Of a stretch of 64,000 bases of DNA, positions 55,774 through 64,000 are shown piece after piece. The notes under the pieces are model-generated. The model saw nothing but the letters and a program-made list of their open reading frames with translations. It made no database searches and was not told the DNA's origin. How positions within the stretch are numbered: the stretch's first letter is position 1; the number at the start of each line of letters is the position of its first letter. Source of the stretch: Asanoa sp040676615 (GTDB taxonomy: Bacteria > Actinomycetota > Actinomycetes > Mycobacteriales > Micromonosporaceae); the NCBI RefSeq assembly GCF_040676615.1, contig NZ_JBFAPI010000006.1, positions 381,899 through 445,898 of the forward strand, read 5' to 3'. Both the position numbers and the translations under genes were made by a program.

Positions 55774-56375
55774 GGCGCATCGATCCACGGGGTGTGCAGG
55801 TCGTAGAAGGTGGGCTTGCGGATGTTGAGGTGCTCCATCTCGGACATCTGCTTGGCCAGCCCCGGCGGCGGTTCCTTCTTCTCGCCCTCCCGGGCTTCCT
55901 TCTCGCTGGTGAAGTAGACCGCGACCGTGTATTCACCCTCGCCGTAGGAACAGGCGGTGGTGCCGAGCACGTCGGGGCGGAACTTGGCCCACTCGTCTGA
56001 GTCCTGCCGCATCAGTTCCAGCGCCCGGTCGTGGTCGCGCCCCTGGCCCTGCATGATCTGCACGAACGTCGCGCGGTTCGGGTCGCCCGGGTGGTCGGTC
56101 ATCACGTCGAAGGTCTCGTGGAACGTGACGTCGCCGTCGAAGAGCTGCGCGGTGCGCCGCCACCACTGGTCCTGCTCGGGCCGTTCGCTGTTGCGGTGCG
56201 CCGACTCAGGGTCGGTGAAGCTGGCCAGGCCGATGAACTCGCCCTCGTCGGTCACCCCGCCGGTCGAGCCGATCCAGCCGCTGGCGCCAGGCGCGAGGTC
56301 GCGTACCCACTGGTCCATGGCCGCCTTCAGCTGTTCGGCGTCCCGCACATGACCCTGGATGATCTGCACGAACAT
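55770..56375 (-). CDS. Tandem dimeric alpha/beta-barrel (ABM-like) protein
   Basis: 201 residues made of two ABM-like halves: FVQIIQGHVRDAEQLKAAMD and FVQIMQGQGRDHDRALELMR. Each half resembles monooxygenase/heme-degrading ferredoxin-like folds, so the protein may form a barrel on its own. No catalytic residue is evident. AGGAGG lies 7-8 nt before ATG 56375. It precedes and overlaps the DUF2252 gene. Confidence 0.8.
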   Translation of the reverse strand: MFVQIIQGHVRDAEQLKAAMDQWVRDLAPGASGWIGSTGGVTDEGEFIGLASFTDPESAHRNSERPEQDQWWRRTAQLFDGDVTFHETFDVMTDHPGDPNRATFVQIMQGQGRDHDRALELMRQDSDEWAKFRPDVLGTTACSYGEGEYTVAVYFTSEKEAREGEKKEPPPGLAKQMSEMEHLNIRKPTFYDLHTPWIDAP

Positions 56376-56460
56376 GGCGAGCCTCCTTGCCGGCGATGGG
56401 CTCCTTCCTTCAACCTACGACGGGAGGGGATGCAATACGGCTATTCGGCTCTATGGGAGG

Positions 56461-56479
56461 AATATCCTGATTAATATCC
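56461..56479. promoter_or_regulatory. AT-rich direct repeat upstream of the tandem ABM gene
   Basis: AATATCC at 56461-56467 and 56473-56479 (12-bp period) in an otherwise GC-rich genome, about 90 bp before ATG 56375. Possible regulator site or -10 region of the ABM-DUF2252 operon; nothing else is seen in the 163-bp gap. Confidence 0.3.
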
Positions 56480-56538
56480 TCTTGGTGGCATCTGGCCGGT
56501 GCCGCATCACCCGACCGTTAGTCGCACCGCCCGGCGGA

Positions 56539-57267
56539 TCACGCCGACTCCTCCAGGTCGGCGACGATCACCGTGATGTTGTCGGGGCCGCCGGCCCGGC
56601 GGGCCAGGTCGACCAGGCGGGCCGCGCAGGTGCCCCGGTCGGGATGGGTCCGCAGCACGTCCTGGATCGTGTCCTCGCGGACCACATTGGACAGCCCGTC
56701 GCTGCAGATCAGCCAGCGGTCGCCAGCTAGCGGTGTCATGGTGCTGAAGGCCGGTTCGACCGGTTCGCCCTGCAGTGCCTGGGTGACCACGGCCCGCCGC
56801 GGGTGCACGCTGGCCTCGTCCGGCGTGATCACGCCCTCGTCGACCAGCATCTGCACGAACGTGTCGTCCTTGGTCATCTGCTGGGTCACGCCGTCGCGGT
56901 GCAGGTAGGCCCGGGAGTCGCCCACGTGGGCCAGCGTCACGGCGGTGTTGCCGGGTGCGAACAGCAGCGCGGTCAGCGTCGTACCCATGCCGTCGCGGGT
57001 CGGGTCCTCCGCCACCGCGGCGCGGATCCGGGCGCCCGCGGCGGCGATCACCGCGCGCATCGCGTCGACCAGCGCGGCCTCCGGGTGATCGGCGTCGGCC
57101 GCCGCGACCGCCTGGATGGTGATCTCGCTCGCCAGGTCTCCGGCGGCCATCCCGCCCATGCCGTCGGCGACGGCGAGCAGCCGGGTGCCGGCATAGACCG
57201 CGTCCTGGTTCGCCCGCCGGACCAGACCGCGGTCGGTCAGCGCGACGGACCGGAGCACAAGCGTCAT
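56539..57267 (-). CDS. PP2C-family serine/threonine protein phosphatase
   Basis: 242 residues, PstP/Stp1-type soluble phosphatase. Metal-binding motifs RRANQDAVYA, VADGMGGMAAGD, DGMGTTLTALLF, VGDSRAYLHRDG, LICSDGLSNVV and GGPDNITVIVAD are all intact. It probably reverses Ser/Thr kinase signalling. No Shine-Dalgarno before ATG 57267; divergent from the M43 protease by 148 bp. Confidence 0.93.
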   Translation of the reverse strand: MTLVLRSVALTDRGLVRRANQDAVYAGTRLLAVADGMGGMAAGDLASEITIQAVAAADADHPEAALVDAMRAVIAAAGARIRAAVAEDPTRDGMGTTLTALLFAPGNTAVTLAHVGDSRAYLHRDGVTQQMTKDDTFVQMLVDEGVITPDEASVHPRRAVVTQALQGEPVEPAFSTMTPLAGDRWLICSDGLSNVVREDTIQDVLRTHPDRGTCAARLVDLARRAGGPDNITVIVADLEESA

Positions 57268-57415
57268 GGCAGGCAGGATGCCAGGATGTGCGCCGGTTGT
57301 CTCTAGTAGATCACCTTCTCGGCCATCCGGTTCGCGCCGTCCGGCCATCCGGAGGTGCCGCGAAGAGTCCAAGATCGGCTAGTGCGAACCGGTCCCGGCC
57401 CCGGAGAATGGCGTG

Positions 57416-58324
57416 ATGGCATTCGATGGAGGGCGGCTCGCGCCCGGCGCGGCGCGTGACTGGTGCGGCACGATGCCGGTGCACCGCCGGCTGTTGGACA
57501 CCGAGCCCGGCTATGCCCGGGCCCGGGAAGAGATCGAGACCTTCGCGTTCGGCGCCGCCCGCGAAGAGCCGCCGCCGCTGGGCCTGGTGACCATCCCGAC
57601 GGTCGTGCACGTCGTCTGGTCGCGCCCGGAGCACAACATCGGCGACGATCAGGTCGCCACCCAGATCGAGGCGCTCAACCGCGACTTCCGCCGGCGCAAC
57701 GGCGACGTGTCGCTGGTGCCGCCGGTGTGGTCGGCGCTGGCGGCCGACGCCGACGTCGAGTTCGCGCTGGTCGACGTCACCCGCACGCGCACGTCGGTCG
57801 CGTCCTTCGACACCGACGACGCGGTCAAGTCGGCCCGCACCGGCGGCGCCGACGCCGTGTCCACCGACACCACGCTCAACCTGTGGGTCTGCCAACTCGG
57901 CGGCGGCCTGCTCGGCTACGCCCAGTTCCCCGGCGGGCCGGCCGAGACCGACGGCGTCGTGGTCACCTACACCGCGTTCGGCTCGACCGGCACCGCGGCG
58001 GCGCCGTTCGACCTGGGCCGCACCTGCACCCACGAGGTCGGCCACTGGCTCAACCTGCGCCACATCTGGGGCGACGACGGCGACGGCTGCGGGGGCGACG
58101 ACTTCGTGGCCGACACACCCAACCAGGGCGGCCCCAACTACGGCCGCCCGGTCTACCCGAAGGTGTCCTGCGACAACGCGCCACACGGCGACATGTTCGT
58201 CAACTACATGGACTACACGGATGATGCCGCCATGGTGATGTTCACCCGGGGCCAGGTGATCCGGATGGCGGCCACCCTGCGCGGCCCGCGCTCGGGCCTG
58301 CTCGCGGCGGCGGCCACCCCGTGA
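57416..58324 (+). CDS. M43-family (pappalysin-like) zinc metalloprotease
   Basis: 302 residues. Zinc motif HEVGHWLNLRHIWGD with the downstream Met-turn NYMDYTDDAAMVMFT; PTVVHVVW and ALNRDFRRRNGD precede it. M43 proteases are normally secreted, but no signal peptide is visible: the N-terminus is MAFDGGRLAPG. GGAG lies 9 nt before ATG 57416; GTG 57413 also possible. GTGA overlap with the next gene shows coupling. Confidence 0.87.
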   Translation: MAFDGGRLAPGAARDWCGTMPVHRRLLDTEPGYARAREEIETFAFGAAREEPPPLGLVTIPTVVHVVWSRPEHNIGDDQVATQIEALNRDFRRRNGDVSLVPPVWSALAADADVEFALVDVTRTRTSVASFDTDDAVKSARTGGADAVSTDTTLNLWVCQLGGGLLGYAQFPGGPAETDGVVVTYTAFGSTGTAAAPFDLGRTCTHEVGHWLNLRHIWGDDGDGCGGDDFVADTPNQGGPNYGRPVYPKVSCDNAPHGDMFVNYMDYTDDAAMVMFTRGQVIRMAATLRGPRSGLLAAAATP

Positions 58325-58647
58325 CGTCGCTGCCCCCGGCCCTGTTCCGGCGGTGGGTGCACGTGCGGGAGCAGGACACCGCGGGCGTACGCGTCTACCG
58401 CCCGGCCGACCAACCGCTGCCGCCGGCCCGGGGCCGCGAGGGCATCGAGTTCCGCGACGACGGAACGTTCGCCGACCTCCGCCCGGGCCCGACCGACGCA
58501 CCGGTGGCCTTCGTCGGCCACTGGACCGCGCCGTCGCGGACCCGGGTCGACCTGTCCTACCCACCGGGCTCCCGCTCGGCCGGCGCACCGACCGGGTACG
58601 AGATCGTCGAACTCACCCCCGACCTGCTGCGCCTGCGGCCGGTCTGA
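58321..58647 (+). CDS. Hypothetical protein coupled to the M43 protease
   Basis: 108 residues, beta-rich, no signal or membrane segment: WVHVREQDTAGVRVYRP, GIEFRDDGTFADLRPGP and YEIVELTPDLLRLRPV suggest a small lipocalin/beta-barrel-like fold, but no family is recognised. GTG 58321 overlaps the protease stop codon. Possibly an inhibitor, chaperone or immunity-like partner of the protease (inference). Confidence 0.68.
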   Translation: MTSLPPALFRRWVHVREQDTAGVRVYRPADQPLPPARGREGIEFRDDGTFADLRPGPTDAPVAFVGHWTAPSRTRVDLSYPPGSRSAGAPTGYEIVELTPDLLRLRPV

Positions 58648-58650
58648 CGG

Positions 58651-59538
58651 CTAGGGGGTGCGCTCGTCGGTCTCGACCTGCTTGGCCATCCAGGCTTCGT
58701 TCGACACCGAGATGACCCGTTCGCACTCCGCGACGAAGCGGTCGGCCCGCTCCGGGTCGTCGGCGCCGTGGAAGGCGCTCAGCAGGCGGTCGAGTTGGGT
58801 CGCCGTGCGGGAGAACTCGAGTTGCTGGTAGCTGTAGCGCTGGGCGGTGCTGAACGCCAGCAGTGAGGCGCTGAACGTGGTCACCACCGCGACCCACACG
58901 CTCAGGTCGGCGTCGACGGCCACGGAGAGAGCCGACGCGGCCGCCACCGCGACGGAGGCGACGGTGGCCGTCCGCACGTAGCGGGCCGCCAGCACGCGCA
59001 TCCGCTTGGCCTTCGGCCGGTAGTAGCCGTTGAGCTGCTTCTCCACGCGCTCACGGGCGTAGCTGGTCACGTCGGACACGGCGGGCAGCGGGCGGGCGAC
59101 CGGCACGAAGCCCTCGGACCGCGCCACGAGGTCACCCGCGTCGTCGATCGAGCCCGAGGTGCGCCGCTCCAACTCGTCGGCGCGGTTCGCGTCGCGGTAG
59201 GGCGCGACGCCCGCCTGATAGTGGTAGACCTCGGCCTTGAGCGCCTCGGACACCGACCGGATCCGGGTCCACTCGGCGACCTTCTTCGCCGACGTGCCGC
59301 GGATCAGGACCGACGACGCGGCCAGCGTCACCGCCGCGACGCCCGCGAGCACCTTCGACCACGCGTCGTCGACCTGGGAGCCGACGGTGCCGGCGGACGC
59401 GGCGACCAGGGTCAACACCAGCACGATCACCCGGCTGCGGACGATAGCGGCCTTGGCCGCGTCCGCGGCCTGCGACCACCGACTCTGCTGGTCCCAGGCC
59501 CATTCGGCGGTACCGCGCCCCAGCGTCGGCGTCGTCAT
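58651..59538 (-). CDS. DUF4231/SLATT-domain membrane protein
   Basis: 295 residues with two hydrophobic pairs: helices at ~34-54 and ~62-80, then ~188-206 and ~209-228. This matches the SLATT/DUF4231 type (SMODS and SLOG-associated 2TM effector) in duplicate form. SLATT proteins are thought to be pore-forming effectors in nucleotide-sensing defence systems. No SLOG, SMODS or cyclase gene is nearby. AGGAGG lies about 12 nt before ATG 59538. Confidence 0.78.
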   Translation of the reverse strand: MTTPTLGRGTAEWAWDQQSRWSQAADAAKAAIVRSRVIVLVLTLVAASAGTVGSQVDDAWSKVLAGVAAVTLAASSVLIRGTSAKKVAEWTRIRSVSEALKAEVYHYQAGVAPYRDANRADELERRTSGSIDDAGDLVARSEGFVPVARPLPAVSDVTSYARERVEKQLNGYYRPKAKRMRVLAARYVRTATVASVAVAAASALSVAVDADLSVWVAVVTTFSASLLAFSTAQRYSYQQLEFSRTATQLDRLLSAFHGADDPERADRFVAECERVISVSNEAWMAKQVETDERTP

Positions 59539-59705
59539 GGCGGGAGCTCCCTCCTTTGTGGTGACTCAGCGAACCACGGGGAGCGAGGGTGGAACAATCG
59601 ACAATCATTCGTACGCCGGAAAGGTGCACCGAATGGAGCATCTCGCCGCCTCGGAGCGGTGGGATCTGGTGCGCACCTGGTCCGACAGATTCCGGCACTG
59701 TCGGT

Positions 59706-60647
59706 TCACGCGCGCCGGTTGCGCACCATGCTGGCCACGACCGCGATCGCCAGTACGCCGACGATCGTCGCCAGCGACGGGCCGACGCCGATCTCCGGTG
59801 CGTCGACGTGCGAGCCGCGCAGCGCCTCCAGCACCAGCTTCACGCCGATGAAGCCGAGGATCACGGCCAGCGCGACGGGCAGGTAGACGATCCGCTCCAG
59901 CAGGCCGCCGACCACGTAGTAGAGCTGGCGCAGGCCGAGCATCGCGAACGCGTTGGCCGTGACGATCACGAACGCGCTCTGGGTGAGGCCGAACGCGGCC
60001 GGCAGCGAGTCGAGCGCGAAGACCAGGTTGGCCACGCCGATCGCGGCGATCACCAGCGGGATCGGGGTGAGCACCCGGCGGGTGTCGACCATCGTGGTGA
60101 ACCGGCGGCCGGCGTAGACGTCGGTGGCCGGGATCAGCCGGGACAGCAGGGCGACGCCCGGGGGCTTCTCCTCCTCACCGTCGCCGCTGTCGCGCATCGA
60201 GCCGAGCAGCTTCACGGCCGTGTAGATGAGGAACGCGCCGAACAGGTAGAAGATCCAGTTGAACGCGTGCACCGCGGCGCTGCCGGCGGCGATGAAGATG
60301 ATCCGCAACGCCAGCGAGAGCAGGATGCCGACGGTCAGCACTTCCTCGACAGCCGACGGCGGCACCGCGAACCGGCCGATGATCAGCATGAAGACGAACA
60401 GGTTGTCGGCGCTCAGGCTGTATTCGGTCAGGTAGGTGGCGACGAACTGCTCGGCCGTCTCCCGGCCCAGCCAGAACAGCATGATCACCGCGGCGACCAG
60501 GGCCAGGCCGACGTAGAGGCCGATCCACTTGCCGGCGCCGGCCGGCGTGACGGCGTCCTTGCGCCGGGAAACCGCCAGCAGGTCGACCGCGAGCAGGGCG
60601 ACAAGCGTGACGGTGGTCAGCAACCAGCCCAGCACCGATACGCCCAC
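59706..60647 (-). CDS. TerC family integral membrane protein
   Basis: 313 residues, about eight to nine helices; the TerC hallmark SLSADNLFVFMLII and the second acidic segment VFALDSLPAAFGLTQ are intact, indicating metal (often manganese) transport or insertion. GTG 60647 has GGGAGG 5 nt upstream. It lies 42 bp after the truncated TreZ-like gene on the same strand. No yybP-ykoY riboswitch is visible in that short gap. Confidence 0.9.
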   Translation of the reverse strand: MGVSVLGWLLTTVTLVALLAVDLLAVSRRKDAVTPAGAGKWIGLYVGLALVAAVIMLFWLGRETAEQFVATYLTEYSLSADNLFVFMLIIGRFAVPPSAVEEVLTVGILLSLALRIIFIAAGSAAVHAFNWIFYLFGAFLIYTAVKLLGSMRDSGDGEEEKPPGVALLSRLIPATDVYAGRRFTTMVDTRRVLTPIPLVIAAIGVANLVFALDSLPAAFGLTQSAFVIVTANAFAMLGLRQLYYVVGGLLERIVYLPVALAVILGFIGVKLVLEALRGSHVDAPEIGVGPSLATIVGVLAIAVVASMVRNRRA

Positions 60648-60689
60648 TACGCCTCCCCGACACCGGAACGAACCCGAGGAGGAGGATAG

Positions 60690-61556
60690 TCAGGGCTGGT
60701 CGAACCGGCAGCACGCGACCACGGCGGCCGACTCCGGCGGCAGGTCGACGCTGGTGTGCGTGAGGCTCACCCCGGGGCCGGTGGTGAACAGCACCGACCG
60801 GGGCACCCCGTGCAGGCCGATCCGGGCCGGCGTCACGCCGATGTTGGCCGCCACGACGAGGGCGCCGCGGCGCATCGTGATCACCTCGGCACCGCGCCGG
60901 ATCGGGCGGGTCGGCTCCGGGTCGGTGCCGGTCAGTTCGGGATGGGCGCGGCGCAGCGCGGTCAGCGCGCGCAGCGTCCCGTCCGGCAGGTTGTCGGCCG
61001 CCGACAACAGCGGGGTCAGCGGCGCGGTCAGCAGCAGGGTGGCGGCGACGTCGCGCAGCCCGGTCAGCGTCGCCACCGCGCCGGGCGGTGGCGGCGCGAG
61101 CGGCAGTCCCGGGTCGGGTGCGGGTTCAGCGTCGCCGGCCCGCCACAGCCAGGCGCTGACCGCGTCGAGCGTGCCGAGCACCCCGCCGCCCGCCGGCACC
61201 AGAAACCGCCCCGACTCGGCCAGCGTCAGCGGCCGGCCGAGGTGGTCGCAAAGGGCGCCGACGGCGGCCGCGAACTCGCCCAGCGGCACCGGCGGCGGCG
61301 GTCCGTCGAGCCGCACGCCGTCGAGGGCGAAGCCGGCCAGCCACTGCACCACGTGGTCGACCACGGCCGGGCCGAGGATGCGGTCGCTGGCCAGCCGCAG
61401 GGTGACGCCGAGTCCGCGGGACCGGGCGAGGGCCACGAACCGGCGCAGGCGTTCCTCGTCCTCCGGCGGCTCGATCTCGACCGCGTCGACACCGAGCGCC
61501 GCGACGGCGGGCAGCGTGGACAGGTCGTCGACCGCGTAGACGACCCGGCCGGCCAC
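60690..61556 (-). CDS. Truncated TreZ/GH13-like protein coupled to glgX
   Basis: 288 residues. Keeps a partial TIM barrel with DGVRLDGPP (nucleophile region), LTLAESGRF (acid/base region) and a C-terminal beta domain, but lacks the first barrel strands and the FxxNHD region, so it is shorter than any active GH13 enzyme. GTG 61556 lies one base after the glgX stop codon. Either a domain-swapped relic of treZ or a partner subunit of GlgX; no treY or treZ is nearby. Confidence 0.7.
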   Translation of the reverse strand: MAGRVVYAVDDLSTLPAVAALGVDAVEIEPPEDEERLRRFVALARSRGLGVTLRLASDRILGPAVVDHVVQWLAGFALDGVRLDGPPPPVPLGEFAAAVGALCDHLGRPLTLAESGRFLVPAGGGVLGTLDAVSAWLWRAGDAEPAPDPGLPLAPPPPGAVATLTGLRDVAATLLLTAPLTPLLSAADNLPDGTLRALTALRRAHPELTGTDPEPTRPIRRGAEVITMRRGALVVAANIGVTPARIGLHGVPRSVLFTTGPGVSLTHTSVDLPPESAAVVACCRFDQP

Positions 61557-61557
61557 C

Positions 61558-63663
61558 TCACACTTCCCGGTCGAAGACGAGCAGGCTGCGCTCCGCGACG
61601 GTGGTCCGGCCGCCGGCGCCGATGGTCGGTGCCGGTTCGGCCTGCTCGACCTGCGCGGTGTCGAAGACCACCTGCCACTTCTCGCCGTACTCGGCCGGTG
61701 GCAGCGCGAACGACAGCGGTTCGTGGTGGCCGTTGAAGCAGAGCAGGAACGAGTCGTCGACCTGGCGCTGCCCGTACCGGCCGCGCTCCTTGATGCCCTC
61801 GCCGTTGACGAAGAGAGTGAGCGCGTTGACGTCTTCGTCCCAGTCGGAGATCGGCGAGCCGTCCGGCGCGAACCAGGCCATGTCGGCGACCGGGGTGGTC
61901 ACGTCGCGGCCGGCGACCGGTGCGCCGGTGAAGAACCGGCGGCGGCGGAAGATGCGGTGCCGGGCCCGGAACGCGGCCAGCTTGCGCACGAACGTCAGCA
62001 GGTGCTCGTCGAGCCGGTCCCAGTCGACCCAGGTCAGCTCGTTGTCCTGGCAGTAGCCGTTGTTGTTGCCGCGCTGCGACCGGCCCAACTCGTCGCCGTG
62101 CCCGAGCATCGGCACGCCCTGCGAGAGGAACAGCGTCGCCAGGAAGTTGCGGCGCTGCCGGGCCCGCAGCGCGAGCACGTCGGGGTCGGCGGTCGGGCCC
62201 TCCGCGCCGCAGTTCCACGACCGGTTGTCGCAGGAACCGTCGTTGTTGTTCTCGCCGTTGGCCTCGTTGTGCTTGTCGTTGTAGGCCACCAGGTCGCCCA
62301 GCGTGAACCCGTCGTGGCAGGTGACGAAGTTGATGCTGGCCACCGGCCGGCGCCCGTCGTCCTGGTAGAGGTCGGCCGAGCCGCTGATCCGGGTGGCGAA
62401 CTCGGCCAGGCTGCCCGGCACCCCGCGCCAGAAGTCGCGAACGGTGTCGCGGAACTTGCCGTTCCATTCCGTCCACAGCGGCGGGAAGTTGCCCACCTGG
62501 TAGCCGCCCGGCCCGACGTCCCACGGCTCGGCGATCAGTTTGACCGCGCTGACCACCGGGTCCTGCTGCACCACCTCGAAGAACGTGGAGAGCCGGTCGA
62601 CCTCGTAGAACTCCCGGGCCAGGGTCGCGGCCAGGTCGAACCGGAAGCCGTCGACGTGCATCTCCTGCACCCAGTAGCGCAACGAGTCCATGATCAGCTG
62701 CAGCGAGATCGGGCTGCGGACGTTGAGCGAGTTCCCGGTGCCGGTGTAGTCGACGTAGTAGCGCGGATCCTCGTCGGACAGCCGGTAGTAGCCCGGGTTG
62801 TCGAAGCCCTTGAAGCTCAGCGTCGGCCCGAGATGGTTGCCCTCGCCGGTGTGGTTGTAGACGACGTCGAGGATGACCTCGATGCCGGCGGAGTGCAGCG
62901 CCCGCACCATCCCGCGGAACTCCTGCACCTGCTGGCCGTGCCGGCCCATGGCGGAATAGCCGTGGTACGGGGCGAAGTAGCCGATCGTGTTGTAGCCCCA
63001 GTAGTTGCGCAGGCCCCGGTCGGTGAGGTGCTGGTCGTGCACGAACTGTTGCACCGGCATCAACTCGACCGCGGTCACCCCGAGCCGGCCCAGGTGCTCG
63101 ATCGACGCGGGATGGGCCAGTCCGGCGTACGTGCCGCGCAGTTCCTCCGGAATCCCGGGGTGCCGCCGGGTCAACCCGCGTACGTGCGCCTCGTAGATCA
63201 CCGTGTCGTGGTAGGGCGTGCGCGGCGTCCGGTCGTTGCCCCAGTCGAAGTAGGGGTTCACCACGACCGCCTTCGGCAGGTAGGGCGCCGAGTCGGTGGT
63301 CGACATGGTGTCGGGGTCGCTCAGGTCGTGCCCGTAAACCGCCGGGTGCCAGTCGACGTCGCCGTCGACGGCCTTGGCGTAGGGGTCGAGGAGCAGCTTG
63401 TGCGGGTTGCAGCGCAGGCCGTTGGCGGGGTCCCACGGCCCGTAGACCCGGAACCCGTAGCGCTGCCCCGGCTGGACGCCGGTCAGGAACACGTGCCAGA
63501 CGTACGCGTCGACTTCGGTGAGGTCGATCCGCTGCTCGTCGCCGGAAGCGTCGAACAGGCACAACTCGACCGCTTCGGCGACCGCCGAGTACACCGCGAA
63601 GTTCGTGCCGACCCCGTCGTACGTCGCGCCGAGCGGGTAGCGCCGGCCGGGCCATACCAGCAT
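61558..63663 (-). CDS. glgX: Glycogen debranching enzyme GlgX
   Basis: 701 residues, GH13_11/CBM48. N-terminal CBM48 strand VGTNFAVYSAVAEAVELCLF, region I DVVYNHTGEG, region II VDGFRFDLA (nucleophile Asp), region III LIAEPWDVG, region IV FVTCHDGFT. Debranches glycogen for degradation or trehalose synthesis. GGAG directly abuts ATG 63663, which is unusual, but no better in-frame start exists. Confidence 0.93.
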   Translation of the reverse strand: MLVWPGRRYPLGATYDGVGTNFAVYSAVAEAVELCLFDASGDEQRIDLTEVDAYVWHVFLTGVQPGQRYGFRVYGPWDPANGLRCNPHKLLLDPYAKAVDGDVDWHPAVYGHDLSDPDTMSTTDSAPYLPKAVVVNPYFDWGNDRTPRTPYHDTVIYEAHVRGLTRRHPGIPEELRGTYAGLAHPASIEHLGRLGVTAVELMPVQQFVHDQHLTDRGLRNYWGYNTIGYFAPYHGYSAMGRHGQQVQEFRGMVRALHSAGIEVILDVVYNHTGEGNHLGPTLSFKGFDNPGYYRLSDEDPRYYVDYTGTGNSLNVRSPISLQLIMDSLRYWVQEMHVDGFRFDLAATLAREFYEVDRLSTFFEVVQQDPVVSAVKLIAEPWDVGPGGYQVGNFPPLWTEWNGKFRDTVRDFWRGVPGSLAEFATRISGSADLYQDDGRRPVASINFVTCHDGFTLGDLVAYNDKHNEANGENNNDGSCDNRSWNCGAEGPTADPDVLALRARQRRNFLATLFLSQGVPMLGHGDELGRSQRGNNNGYCQDNELTWVDWDRLDEHLLTFVRKLAAFRARHRIFRRRRFFTGAPVAGRDVTTPVADMAWFAPDGSPISDWDEDVNALTLFVNGEGIKERGRYGQRQVDDSFLLCFNGHHEPLSFALPPAEYGEKWQVVFDTAQVEQAEPAPTIGAGGRTTVAERSLLVFDREV

Positions 63664-63736
63664 CTCCGCAGAGTAGCGGCTTTTAGTCCGAATTGAACCA
63701 AAATCGCGCTGGTGTGACCCGTCCGGCGCCGAGACC

Positions 63737-64000
63737 TCAGACCGAGTCGCCGAGCTGGCCGCGGAGCTTGGTCAGGGCGCGGCCGAGCAGTCGGGAGACG
63801 TGCATCTGGGAGACGCCGATCTGGTCGGCGATCTGGGATTGGGTCAGGTTGCCGTAGAAGCGCAGGGTCAGGATTTTCTGTTCGCGTTCGTCGAGGGTGG
63901 CCAGGGCGGGGCCGAGGGCGACGCGTAGTTCGGCGAGTTCGAAGGAGGTGTCTTCGGAGCCGAGCAGGTCGCCGAGTTCGGTGCCGCGTTCGCCGTCGCC
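63737..64000 (-). CDS. SigB/SigF-type RNA polymerase sigma factor, C-terminal part
   Basis: The last 87 codons of a sigma factor entering from beyond the right edge. Region 4 is clear: LDEREQKILTLRFYGNLTQS and QIADQIGVSQMHVSRLLGRA, the pattern of group 3 stress/sporulation sigma factors controlled by anti-sigma kinases and SpoIIE-type phosphatases. Stop codon TGA at 63737-63739. The 73-bp gap to glgX shows no strong promoter. Confidence 0.88.
   Translation of the reverse strand, partial: GDGERGTELGDLLGSEDTSFELAELRVALGPALATLDEREQKILTLRFYGNLTQSQIADQIGVSQMHVSRLLGRALTKLRGQLGDSV

Noticed and set aside
60648..60689. A manganese (yybP-ykoY) riboswitch before terC
   Set aside because: The gap is only 42 bp and shows no conserved stem or loop sequence.

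Overview
This 64 kb window is a GC-rich chromosomal segment, densely packed with genes that often overlap by 4 nt (ATGA or GTGA), with many GTG starts. Gene content points to an actinomycete. An SdhCAB complex with a divergent LysR gene, HrpA, a DUF3516 helicase, PAC2, DUF1707, DUF4331 and DUF427 proteins, class F sortase, GabD1 and a SigB/SigF-type sigma factor together suggest Micromonosporaceae; this placement is inference. I see no rRNA, tRNA, CRISPR array, insertion sequence or prophage. About 61 protein genes are called, two of them cut by the window edges (a Ser/Thr kinase at the left, a sigma factor at the right).

Layout. 0-8 kb: kinase, Tex, a SpoIIE-type phosphatase with a MarR regulator, an APH-fold kinase, a 49-residue protein, an adenosine-deaminase-like enzyme and a carboxymuconolactone-decarboxylase-like protein. 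8-13 kb: sdhCAB and its LysR neighbour, then an orphan PemK/MazF-like protein. 13-15.6 kb: an ECF41-like sigma factor with a co-directional APH-fold gene and a divergent NmrA-like oxidoreductase. 15.7-26 kb: HrpA, an AlkZ-like protein divergent from HelD, and a four-gene ABC transporter operon with its own winged-helix regulator. 26-30 kb: DUF4331, tandem DUF427, two GNATs and small unknowns. 30-36.9 kb: DUF3516 helicase with trmB, a secreted protein with its class F sortase, xthA and PAC2. 36.9-43.4 kb: cell-surface proteins (transglycosylase-like, CBM-like, EcsC-like) and a DesK-type two-component system divergent from a DUF1707 protein. 43.4-51.4 kb: sugar dehydrogenase lipoprotein, GabD1, ArsR-like regulator with MFS pump, flavin oxidoreductase, Na+/H+ antiporter with UBP zinc finger. 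51.5-60.6 kb: secreted propeller-like protein divergent from a diverged Nramp transporter, DUF2252 with a tandem ABM protein, PP2C phosphatase, M43 protease pair, SLATT/DUF4231 protein and TerC. 60.7-64 kb: glgX coupled to a truncated TreZ-like gene, then the sigma factor.

Themes. Several systems are visible: respiration (sdh), RNA/DNA maintenance (Tex, HrpA, HelD, DUF3516 helicase, TrmB, XthA), envelope assembly, and stress signalling through phosphatases, kinases and alternative sigma factors. In-frame GC-rich tandem repeats of 6, 18, 30, 36 and 39 nt interrupt or extend at least five proteins, most strikingly a 36-nt repeat inside the ATP lid of a histidine kinase. The most interesting non-coding stretch is the 412-bp gap at 36902-37313, which holds a possible 41-codon leader peptide ending in two mutually exclusive hairpins. 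No single unmistakable new system stands out; the strongest candidates are listed as findings.
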